Shown here: piece by piece, positions 8,040 to 15,001 of the stretch
Position numbering within the stretch: the stretch's first letter is position 1
Layout of the letters: each line of letters begins with the position of its first letter
Source of the DNA: Longimonas sp040409695
GTDB lineage: Bacteria > Bacteroidota > Rhodothermia > Rhodothermales > Salinibacteraceae
Assembly (NCBI RefSeq): GCF_040409695.1
Contig: NZ_JARWGJ010000145.1
Location: forward strand, 1-27,966
Direction: 5' to 3'
Length of the DNA: 27,966 nucleotides
Position numbers and translations under genes: made by a program
The notes under the pieces: generated by a model
What the model was told of the DNA's origin: nothing
Databases searched by the model: none
Seen by the model: the letters and a program-made list of their open reading frames with translations, nothing else

Positions 8040-9590
8040 ATGCCCGACGCTGACAACCGCTTTTCTGAACTCGACAAGCGCCGCGACGCTGCCCAGCAGG
8101 GCGGCGGCCCCGAGCGCATTCAGCGCCAGCACGACAAAGACAAACTCACGGCCCGTGAGCGCATCGACATCCTCCTCGACGACGGCTCGTTCGAGGAGCT
8201 CGGCAGCTTCGTGCGCCACCAGTCCACCGCCTTCGGACTCGACGAGCGGCGCCCCTACGGCGACGGCGTCGTCACCGGCTACGGCACGATCGAAGGGCGC
8301 ACCGTCTACGTGTTCAGCCAGGACTTTACCGTATTTGGCGGATCGCTCGGGCGCGCCCATGCCGACAAGATCGTGCGCCTTATGGAGCTGGCTCTTGAAA
8401 ACGGCGCGCCGCTCATCGGACTCAATGACTCGGGCGGGGCGCGCATCCAGGAAGGGGTGGTGTCGCTCGGCGGCTATGCCGACATCTTCAAGCTCAACAC
8501 CGACCTCTCGGGCGTCGTGCCCCAGATCTCGGCGGTCATGGGTCCCTGCGCCGGCGGCGCGGTCTACAGCCCGGCGATCACCGACTTCACCTTCATGGTC
8601 GAGGGCAGCAGCTACATGTTCGTGACCGGGCCGAACGTGGTGAAGACCGTAACGCAGGAAGACGTGACCAGCGAGGAGCTGGGCGGCGCGCGCACCCATG
8701 CCTCAAAGAGCGGCGTGTCGCACTTCACGTGCAGCAACGACGTAGACTGCCTGCTGCGCATCCGCGAGCTGATGAGCTATCTGCCGCAGAACTGCGAGGA
8801 GGATGCGCCCCGCCGCACCAACGTGCAGCACAGCGCCGAACCCGATACGCTCGACACGCTCGTGCCCGATGCGCCCAACAAGCCGTACGACATGCGCGAC
8901 GTGATCACCCACATCGCCGACGATGGGGACTTCTTTGAGGTGCAGCCCGACTATGCCGAGAACCTGATCGTGGGCTTTACCCGCATCGACGGGCGCTCGG
9001 TGGGAGTGGTCGCCAACCAGCCGGCTGTGCTTGCGGGCGTGCTCGACATCGATGCCTCGCTCAAGGGGGCCCGGTTTGTTCGCTTCTGCGACGCGTTCAA
9101 CATTCCGCTGCTCGTTTTTGAGGACGTGCCCGGCTTCTTGCCCGGCACCGACCAGGAGTGGAACGGCATCATCAAGCATGGGGCCAAGCTGCTCTATGCG
9201 CTCTGCGAAGCCTCGGTGCCAAAGGTCACCGTCATTACGCGCAAGGCCTATGGTGGCGCGTACGACGTGATGAACTCGAAGCACATCGGGGGCGACCTGA
9301 ACTTTGCGTGGCCCACCGCCGAGATCGCGGTGATGGGGCCGAAGGGCGCGGTCGAGATTATCTACCGCCGCCAGATCGCTGCGGCCGACGACCCGGAGGC
9401 CGCCAAGGACGAGTTTATCGAGCGCTACCGCGAGCGGTTTGCGCATCCGTATGTGGCCGCCGAGCACGGCTACATCGACGACGTGATCAAGCCCCACGAG
9501 ACGCGCCAGCGCCTCATTCGTGGCTTCGAGATGCTCGAAAACAAGGTTGCCAACCCGCCCAAGAAGAAGCACGGCAACATTCCACTGTAG
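8040..9590 (+). CDS. pccB: Acyl-CoA carboxylase carboxyltransferase beta subunit (propionyl-CoA carboxylase-like)
   Basis: 516 residues, full length for the family. It transfers the carboxyl group from biotin (on a separate BC/BCCP alpha subunit) to an acyl-CoA, probably making (S)-methylmalonyl-CoA from propionyl-CoA. Both crotonase-fold halves are present. The N-terminal oxyanion hole is at GPCAGGA (168-174) and the C-terminal one at RKAYGGAYDVM (401-411). Asp409 after GGAY matches the residue that marks propionyl-CoA preference in Streptomyces PccB, where an Ile there favours acetyl-CoA; this is from family knowledge. The N-terminus (LTARERIDILLDDGSFEE) is canonical. No alpha subunit is in the window. 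A methylmalonyl-CoA decarboxylase alpha subunit (MmdA) is the main alternative, but no decarboxylase partners are seen. The stop codon begins a 13-bp tandem repeat. Confidence 0.93.
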   Translation: MPDADNRFSELDKRRDAAQQGGGPERIQRQHDKDKLTARERIDILLDDGSFEELGSFVRHQSTAFGLDERRPYGDGVVTGYGTIEGRTVYVFSQDFTVFGGSLGRAHADKIVRLMELALENGAPLIGLNDSGGARIQEGVVSLGGYADIFKLNTDLSGVVPQISAVMGPCAGGAVYSPAITDFTFMVEGSSYMFVTGPNVVKTVTQEDVTSEELGGARTHASKSGVSHFTCSNDVDCLLRIRELMSYLPQNCEEDAPRRTNVQHSAEPDTLDTLVPDAPNKPYDMRDVITHIADDGDFFEVQPDYAENLIVGFTRIDGRSVGVVANQPAVLAGVLDIDASLKGARFVRFCDAFNIPLLVFEDVPGFLPGTDQEWNGIIKHGAKLLYALCEASVPKVTVITRKAYGGAYDVMNSKHIGGDLNFAWPTAEIAVMGPKGAVEIIYRRQIAAADDPEAAKDEFIERYRERFAHPYVAAEHGYIDDVIKPHETRQRLIRGFEMLENKVANPPKKKHGNIPL

Positions 9591-9639
9591 CCACACGCTT
9601 TAGCCATACGCTTTAGCCATACGCTTCAGCCACACGCTG
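9588..9639 (+). repeat. 13-bp tandem repeat x4 beginning at the pccB stop codon
   Basis: Four units occupy 9588-9600, 9601-9613, 9614-9626 and 9627-9639. The first three read TAGCCAYACGCTT and the fourth starts CAG instead of TAG. Unit one is the carboxylase stop codon itself. Because 13 is not a multiple of three, the three TAGs fall in three different frames. The remaining 230 bp to the next gene show no gene and no clear terminator. Confidence 0.92.
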
Positions 9640-9870
9640 TACGCGCCCGTCCATGCGGGGGAGCGCTGGCGGTTCGCCTGCGGTGAAGCACGTGAGTCAG
9701 TGCCCGGAGACGGCACGGTACGCGAGGCATAAGCACGGCAGGCGCTTCCGCTTCGCATCCCCCTGAAGCCTGCTGTACATGTACACGGTGCGTCCCGATT
9801 CGGGCGTAACCTGAGTTTCGGGCGCGCGTACATCGCACGGATCTTTCTTTTACCCACTTGCCATTCGCTT

Positions 9871-11250
9871 ATGGATTCGACCGCTCCGCTTGCCTACGCG
9901 CAGGCCCATCAAGACGACTTTGTGCACGAACTGGAAACGCTGCTGCGCATCCCGTCGGTGAGTACCGACCCCGACCATGCCGATGACGTGCAGGCTGCCG
10001 CCGACTGGCTGGCCGAGCACTTTCGCGCGCTGGGCGTTGCCGATGTGGAGGTGCTGCCCACCGACGGGCATCCGGTGGTGTATGCGGCGCATCATCCGCA
10101 CGACGACGCGCCCACGGTGCTTGTGTACGGCCACTACGACGTGCAGCCCCCCGACCCGCTCGACGAGTGGGACCACCCGCCCTTTGAGCCGACCCGCGTG
10201 AACGGCGATCTGGTGGCGCGCGGCGCCTGCGACGACAAGGGCCAGATGCTGATGCACGTGAAGGCGCTCGAAGCGTACCTGAAGTCCGACACCACGCCGC
10301 CCGTGAACCTCACGTTTCTGATCGAGGGCGAAGAGGAGGTCGGCTCGCAGCACCTGTCCGAGGTGCTGGACACGTACGCCGACCGCCTGGATGCAGACCT
10401 GGTGCTCGTATCTGACACGAGCATGCTGGCCGAGGGGCAGCCCACGGTGGTGTACGGACTGCGCGGACTTGCGTATGTGGAGCTGACGATGCAGGGTCCG
10501 AACCGCGATCTGCACTCGGGGCTCTACGGCGGCGCAGTCGAGAACCCGATCAACGCGCTCAGCCAGCTGCTGGCTGATCTGCACGATGAGAACCATCACG
10601 TAACCATCCCCGGCTTCTACGACGACGTGCGTCCGCTCACCGACGAGGAGCGCGCCGCGATCGCCGACCTGCCGTTTGACGAAGCCCACTGGCTCGACGA
10701 GATCGGGCTGGATACGGCGCGCACGGAGAACGGATACAGCATTCTGGAGGCGATTTCGGTGCGCCCGACGCTCGACGTAAACGGCATCTGGGGCGGATAC
10801 ACCGGCGAGGGTGCCAAAACAGTGCTGCCCGCCGCCGCCCACGCGAAGGTGTCGATGCGCCTGGTGCCCGACCAGGAGCCCGAGGCGATCTACGATGCGC
10901 TGGAAGAGGCCCTGCAGTCCCGCGTGCCCGACACCATGACGCTCACCGTAGAGCGCCTGCACGGCGGACAGCCGGTGCTGGTGGAGCCCGACCAGCCGAT
11001 CATGCAAGCCGCCGCCGCAGCGCTGAACGCGACGTTCGACCGTGAGCCCGTATTCGTGCGGCACGGCGGGTCGATCCCGATCATCGCCGAGTTTCAGCAG
11101 CGCCTGGGCCTCGACAGCGTGCTCATGGGCTTTGGCCTGGAGTCGGATGCCATTCATTCGCCCAACGAGAAGTTTGGCCTCGACCGCTATGCGAAGGGGA
11201 TTGAGACGATCATCCACTACTACCCGGAGCTGGCGAAGCGGCTGGCGTAG
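9871..11250 (+). CDS. M20 family metallo-dipeptidase
   Basis: 459 residues, the usual length for M20 dipeptidases of the CNDP/ArgE-like branch. It should be a cytoplasmic di-zinc peptidase cleaving dipeptides or N-terminal residues. Metal ligands and catalytic residues are all visible: His88 and Asp90 in VYGHYDVQPPD, Asp121 in ARGACDDKGQ, catalytic Glu154 with ligand Glu155 in IEGEEEVGS, Asp182 in LVSDTSM, and His429 in SDAIHSPNEKF. The lid/dimerisation domain lies between about 195 and 330 and includes GPNRDLHSGLYGG. No signal peptide is present. The gene is preceded by 280 bp without a gene and stands alone on the plus strand, ending 150 bp before the tRNA-Leu. It is the last core-genome gene before the island. 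Confidence 0.92.
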   Translation: MDSTAPLAYAQAHQDDFVHELETLLRIPSVSTDPDHADDVQAAADWLAEHFRALGVADVEVLPTDGHPVVYAAHHPHDDAPTVLVYGHYDVQPPDPLDEWDHPPFEPTRVNGDLVARGACDDKGQMLMHVKALEAYLKSDTTPPVNLTFLIEGEEEVGSQHLSEVLDTYADRLDADLVLVSDTSMLAEGQPTVVYGLRGLAYVELTMQGPNRDLHSGLYGGAVENPINALSQLLADLHDENHHVTIPGFYDDVRPLTDEERAAIADLPFDEAHWLDEIGLDTARTENGYSILEAISVRPTLDVNGIWGGYTGEGAKTVLPAAAHAKVSMRLVPDQEPEAIYDALEEALQSRVPDTMTLTVERLHGGQPVLVEPDQPIMQAAAAALNATFDREPVFVRHGGSIPIIAEFQQRLGLDSVLMGFGLESDAIHSPNEKFGLDRYAKGIETIIHYYPELAKRLA

Positions 11251-11400
11251 CCGGCGGCGCGCACGGCCTTGACGCGGACGCGGGGGCATGAGCGCTCCTC
11301 TGTGCGTGTTCTGCGCAAAGGCTCCTGCGTGAACGCTTGATGGACGCACAGCGCGCACGGAACCGTGCAGGGTGATTTTGTTTACGAAAGCCCTGCACCA

Positions 11401-11484
11401 GCCCGGGTGGCGGAATTGGTAGACGCGACGGATTCAAAATCCGTTTCCTGCAAGGGAGTGGGGGTTCGAGTCCCCCCCTGGGTA
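11401..11484 (+). tRNA. tRNA-Leu (anticodon CAA)
   Basis: 84 nt that fold as a class II tRNA. The acceptor stem GCCCGGG pairs with CCTGGGT (two G-U pairs) and the discriminator is A at 11484. The D-arm contains GGTAGAC. The anticodon stem ACGGA/TCCGT encloses loop TTCAAAA, giving anticodon CAA, which reads UUG. A long variable arm (TCCTGCAAGGGA) and the T-arm GGGGG-TTCGAGT-CCCCC follow. CCA is not encoded. It flanks an integrase gene and is the probable integration site of the island. Confidence 0.96.
11460..11484 (+). other. Probable attL-side attachment region (tRNA-Leu 3' half)
   Basis: The tRNA 3' end (T-arm plus acceptor strand) faces the tyrosine recombinase 160 bp away. Such integrases usually recombine within tRNA 3' ends and leave the gene intact. 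No second copy of the T-arm/acceptor sequence was seen elsewhere in the window, so the other end of the element should lie to the right of it. The exact core cannot be set from one end. Confidence 0.5.
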
Positions 11485-11506
11485 CATCGACACAATCAGC
11501 ACAAGC

Positions 11507-11551
11507 GCCCCGCATCGCCTTTAAACGGCGGTTCGGGGCATTTTGATTTTT
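11507..11551 (+). terminator. Rho-independent terminator after tRNA-Leu
   Basis: The left arm GCCCCGCATCGCC (11507-11519) pairs with GGCGGTTCGGGGC (11527-11539): 13 positions with one mismatch and one G-U pair, around a 7-nt loop. ATTTTGATTTTT follows directly. It is 22 nt downstream of the tRNA. Confidence 0.88.
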
Positions 11552-11598
11552 CCTGCATTTGGCTTTTGATTTGAATCAGATTGCAGCAATTTGCAGGA

Positions 11599-11629
11599 CC
11601 TCGCGAGGCTGTGGGCAAAGTGTGGGCAA
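11599..11629. repeat. Palindrome and direct repeats beside the integrase end
   Basis: The perfect palindrome CCTCGCGAGG (11599-11608) is followed by two direct copies of TGTGGGCAA at 11610-11618 and 11621-11629, stepped by 11 bp (about one helical turn). They lie in an AT-rich stretch between the tRNA terminator and the recombinase stop, where arm-type integrase or accessory-protein sites are expected. A binding role is inference. Confidence 0.5.
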
Positions 11630-11645
11630 GAAAATAGAGCTGTGA

Positions 11646-12734
11646 TTAGCCGAATGTCTCATCCATGGCCGCATCCAATGTCTCAGGAGCCAAGTGTGAG
11701 TAAATCTCCGTAGTTTGAATCGATGCATGCCCCAATATGGCTTGAATTACGCGCATGGGCACACCGTCCATTGTAAGCCAACTGGCTGTCGTATGGCGCA
11801 AGCTATGGAAGTGGAGGCGATCATCGAGTCCTGCTTTACGCACAAACGTTTTGAATCGAGACGAGACACGGTCGGGTCGGATCGCTTTTCCATTTTGATC
11901 TTTGAATACCGGCTCATCACGTTTAGGAGAACGGGTATCGGACATCTCTTGTAGCGTGAGCAATGCATTACCACGAAGAGGAATAGACCGCTCGGCATTT
12001 CCTTTTGTGCTGAAGTCCTCACGATGCCTCACATGAATGCGTCTTTCTTGAAGGTCCACGTCTCTCCATCTGAGGTTGATTAATTCACCTCGGCGCAACC
12101 CGGTGCCAACGGCGACGCGTGTAATCTCTTCAAGCCACTTCACATCCGGACTTCGTCCCGCAGCATCGCAGACTTCGTCAGCATGTGAGCGCATGACCTG
12201 GATCAGCTTTTCAATGTCTGCTGGTCGAAAGTAAGCTGGCTTTTTCTTCTCCTTGGATGGACGTGGTACCTCTTGCATCGGGTTCTCATCTGAAAGTCCT
12301 TCCTTTACAGTCCACTTAAAGAACGTTTTGAGATGCCGGTGGCGCTTACGCTTGGTTGCGTTGCTTACACTCGAATCAAGTACGTATGGCCTGATTTGAG
12401 AAGGCCGCAGATCACGTGTCAGAGTCTCTGCCGGTACTTGCTCTATCATCCGGCGAATTATCCCCCTGTAGGTCTCCAGTGTTCTGGTTTTCAGATGACT
12501 TCTGCCTTCCAGAAAGCGCTCCAGAGCCTCCTGCAGGGTGGCGTTAGTGCGCTTCCATCCTCCACTCTAGGGATCGAAGTCTCCCGACCGATATCCACGC
12601 TCTAACTCCGACAGTCTTCGGCGTGCAACGTCCTGTCGGCTTGTCTTCAGCGGGTAGGTTTTTCGTTTAGGCGATTTGCTTCGGTCATAGAAACGTGCAT
12701 AGTAGTGACCGTTCACCTTTCTCATGCTTGCCAT
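11646..12734 (-). pseudogene. int: Tyrosine recombinase/integrase interrupted by an in-frame amber codon
   Basis: Two same-frame segments read as one 362-codon phage-type integrase. The first (12734-12570, MASMRKVNGHYYARFYDR) is an arm-binding-type N-terminal domain ending RSGDFDP. It is followed by TAG at 12569-12567. The frame then continues without interruption (SGGWKRTNATLQEALERFLEG) through a SAM-like core-binding domain into the catalytic domain. The catalytic set is complete in read-through numbering: Arg214 in GTGLRRGEL, Lys244, His310-xx-Arg313 in HSLRH, His336 in LGHASI and nucleophile Tyr345 in TTEIYSHL. The amber codon sits where related integrases often have Trp after FDP, so a TGG-to-TAG change is a simple explanation. 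Restart at the ATG at 12449 would give a 267-residue protein lacking the arm domain. It reads towards the tRNA-Leu, as expected for a tRNA-targeted element. Confidence 0.85.
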
Positions 12735-12874
12735 GGTACCGAGAGGGTTGAGAGACAGGTGCTGTTTCACTTTGCGGCCATGAGAGAACGAGAATAAAAC
12801 CGCAGCTTGATGCAGGAGTTGCAAATCAAAAATATAACTACACGCCTCAAGTCTTATCGAGGTCAAACTTTACC

Positions 12875-14197
12875 ATGGACTCTGAAAAGAAAGATTATGT
12901 TACGAAACGTGCTCACCAAAATAAAAGGCACATCCACAACCTTATAAAATCTGACGACGGGGTACGCAACTCCATAGCCACCATTTGGGAGATTGCAGGA
13001 GAGTATTTAGGCACACCTCCTTCTGTACACTTGGTTCATAGCGCACTTGCTAATGCCCAAATCCGAGATGTTGGCGAGTCATTGCATCTAATTGCTCAGT
13101 ACGCATATGGGTACGAGAAACGGATTGGTAATCCGGTCATCGATCTTGAAGAACTTCATCAGGATAGTAATATTGACCGTGTTGCGAATTTGTACCATGC
13201 CAGTCATAAAAAGCCACCCAATGTTGGAGATGTAGAAGGCCTATTGCTACGGTGGCTGGCAATTCACTTATCGGTTCGGAAGTCGCACGAGATGGCCCTC
13301 GCCTGTGCACTTTTGGGACGAGATATGCCTCCTTTCGAGAGGCACTCATCACCAGCCGAGAAGGCAAAACATGCTAAACGACGCAAGCAGATCGAAAAAG
13401 ATTTCGATGCCCTCCAACACCCGTTCAAGCAAAAGCTCGACCGTATCACTTATTTAACAAATGAGGGCAAAGCTATCCCCGATGCCATTCTGAAAGAAGT
13501 GTTTAATACAGAGTGGGAGAACTATATGGAGCGCTTGACTCAGGATAGGCAAGAAGAGTTTAATCAATACCTGGAGGGATACGCTAAACAAGCCAGTCAT
13601 TATCCAGACCGGTTTCATGATACAGGGATTAATCTTTGGGGGACAACTATGGTGCAGGGGGCAGTTCGTTATGCAGCTGCTTCAGTTGAGCGCAGTCCAG
13701 ACCCTGATGAAATTGCATCCTGCAAGGATCAAATACGAGCTTCTGAGATCGGAGCCCAATGGTGGCTAAAGCAAGGTTTTAAGGACTTAAGGGCATTTCG
13801 GGAAACTCTGAGACGCAAAACCCGCGAAAGTGAGTTGCGCCTCTACGCATGGCAGCGCGTTGACCAAGCAATTGAGGATACTGGAGATCCATATGCCGCG
13901 CTCGAACGCGTCTCCGCGCTTACCTCTTCGTATGGCACCTCTACAGAAATTGGCCACCTTGAAGACGCCTACAATATACTCCAGGAAAACACGTCTCTCC
14001 GATCTTCACCACGCGACGAATGGATAGCAGAGATCACAGACGCGGCAAGAAAAGGAGTCATATCGCTTGCACACAAATGCTTCGGGACTGACTCGAAGAT
14101 AACATGGCCTGAATGCTACGCAGGATTTAAGGCTGGTGGCTTCGCGCAGTTGATAGAAGACCTGTACAGCGGAAGCTGGAAGCAGAATCTGGAATAG
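12875..14197 (+). CDS. Hypothetical protein, 440 residues, island cargo
   Basis: I do not recognise a family. The protein is soluble (no signal or membrane segment), charged and predicted largely helical. A Lys/Glu-rich, coiled-coil-like stretch lies at about residues 155-195 (SPAEKAKHAKRRKQIEKDFDAL). A second helical region, DLRAFRETLRRKTRESELRLYAWQRVDQAI, sits near 310-340. There is no P-loop, no obvious nuclease triad and no Cys cluster. Its codon use and base composition are lower in GC than those of core genes. It is transcribed divergently from the integrase across 140 bp that contain an AT-rich patch suitable for promoters. The position between integrase and excisionase-like gene is often a cargo slot in integrative elements. 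The ATG at 12875 is the first start in the frame. A 39-codon open frame begins 3 nt after its stop, but nothing else supports that as a gene. Confidence 0.7.
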   Translation: MDSEKKDYVTKRAHQNKRHIHNLIKSDDGVRNSIATIWEIAGEYLGTPPSVHLVHSALANAQIRDVGESLHLIAQYAYGYEKRIGNPVIDLEELHQDSNIDRVANLYHASHKKPPNVGDVEGLLLRWLAIHLSVRKSHEMALACALLGRDMPPFERHSSPAEKAKHAKRRKQIEKDFDALQHPFKQKLDRITYLTNEGKAIPDAILKEVFNTEWENYMERLTQDRQEEFNQYLEGYAKQASHYPDRFHDTGINLWGTTMVQGAVRYAAASVERSPDPDEIASCKDQIRASEIGAQWWLKQGFKDLRAFRETLRRKTRESELRLYAWQRVDQAIEDTGDPYAALERVSALTSSYGTSTEIGHLEDAYNILQENTSLRSSPRDEWIAEITDAARKGVISLAHKCFGTDSKITWPECYAGFKAGGFAQLIEDLYSGSWKQNLE

Positions 14198-14424
14198 GGA
14201 TGAATCGGGAAAAGATTGGGAAGCATTTCTCCCTGCTTTCGAACTCCCACGCTGATAGCTTGGCGGTGTATCGAGTCGGAGCGAGCGACAATGAACTCGA
14301 ACCCGCCATACTCCGGTAGCTCATCAGTACAGGAAGATCCCGTTTCGGCTCTCATCGTCTTCCTCAGTGAGCTACTTGACGCACTCTGTGCTCAAGGCCG
14401 GAGCTGGCCCATCCACTTTATGCT

Positions 14425-14706
14425 ATGCAAGAATCAGTAGAAGTAGGAGAAGCCTTTGAGCGTCTCTTTCAAAAGCTGGAGGCCCTTGAAGAGCAGATCA
14501 GCGAATCACCTCGGTCAGACTCTGCGGAGGTTTTGCTGACGCGTGACGAAGCCGCCTCTCACCTACGCATATCGACGCGTACGCTTGACACAATGGAGGC
14601 AGCAGGCGAAATCTCCTCAGTTCGCATTCGCGGACGTGTCCTTTACCACAGGGATGCGCTCAACGAATTTATCCGTGCGCGTATTCAGTGTAAGGACAGT
14701 TGGTGA
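14425..14706 (+). CDS. Excisionase-family helix-turn-helix protein
   Basis: 93 residues. An N-terminal acidic helix (residues 1-28, coiled-coil-like) precedes a MerR-like winged-HTH of the HTH_17/excisionase type at about 36-88. Visible features are LLTRDEAASHLRISTRTLDTMEAAGEISSVRIRGRVLYHRDALNEFI, the hallmark pattern of recognition helix, wing (IRGRVLY) and closing helix. Such proteins act as recombination directionality factors or small regulators in Bacteroidota integrative elements. With the nearby integrase, it probably controls excision or expression of the DUF3987 gene. It is preceded by 227 bp with no supported gene and followed by about 290 bp containing the structured inverted repeat. 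If the integrase is truly dead, this gene may be left with a regulatory role only. Confidence 0.82.
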   Translation: MQESVEVGEAFERLFQKLEALEEQISESPRSDSAEVLLTRDEAASHLRISTRTLDTMEAAGEISSVRIRGRVLYHRDALNEFIRARIQCKDSW

Positions 14707-14998
14707 TGTGCCTTTCTGCAAGAGAGTCGTCGCCAGCTTGCAACTCAGCTTCTCCATTCGTAATGTTTGAATGTCTAAACCAGTTGCCATACTACGTACT
14801 TCCCTTTGTGTCTCTTGCTGGGCGTGTTGTCCAGCAAGCGGCGCATACGCTAAGGGTGGACCGTCCGAGTAGCCGCGAGGCCTTGGAGCGCCACAACTGG
14901 GCGCTGACAGCGGTCCACCCTTTGTGCGTACGTAGACCCCTTATCTTATGGATACTTCCTTTCCCTCGTCCCGCGGCGACTCCGCCGGAGGTGACGGG
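14707..14998 (+). other. Structured non-coding region upstream of DUF3987 gene
   Basis: 292 bp between the HTH gene and the DUF3987 gene. Open frames here have no protein-like features. It contains the long inverted repeat with nested hairpin (14852-14922) and, at its end, the ribosome-binding site of the next gene. It could be the target of the HTH protein, a leader RNA or a replication/nicking region; sequence alone does not decide. Confidence 0.5.
14852..14922 (+). repeat. 12-bp inverted repeat with a nested hairpin
   Basis: AAGGGTGGACCG at 14852-14863 is matched perfectly by CGGTCCACCCTT at 14911-14922, 47 nt apart. Inside lies a second stem, AGCGCC (14887-14892) with GGCGCT (14900-14905) around a 7-nt loop. 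Sequence outside the long arms (GCGCATACGC and GTGCGTACG) is also partly complementary. It is not followed by a T-tract, so it is not a standard terminator. Confidence 0.75.
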
Positions 14999-15001
14999 AT
15001 G
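14987..15001 (+). promoter_or_regulatory. Strong Shine-Dalgarno deciding the DUF3987 start
   Basis: GGAGGTGA at 14987-14994 lies 7 nt (from the end of GGAGG) before the ATG at 14999. The frame has an earlier ATG at 14948 without such a site, so the second start is preferred. Confidence 0.7.

Noticed and set aside
9616..9857. Open frames in the gap between pccB and the dipeptidase as a small gene
   Set aside because: They run through the 13-bp repeats on the opposite strand, lack a family match and look like GC-rich noise.
9850..11358. 502-codon minus-strand open frame opposite the M20 dipeptidase
   Set aside because: The plus-strand frame has all metal ligands of M20 peptidases. The antisense product is His/Val/Arg-rich without domain features.
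14200..14319. 39-codon open frame right after the 440-residue gene
   Set aside because: The tight spacing is suggestive, but the sequence has no recognisable feature and the length is within chance expectation.
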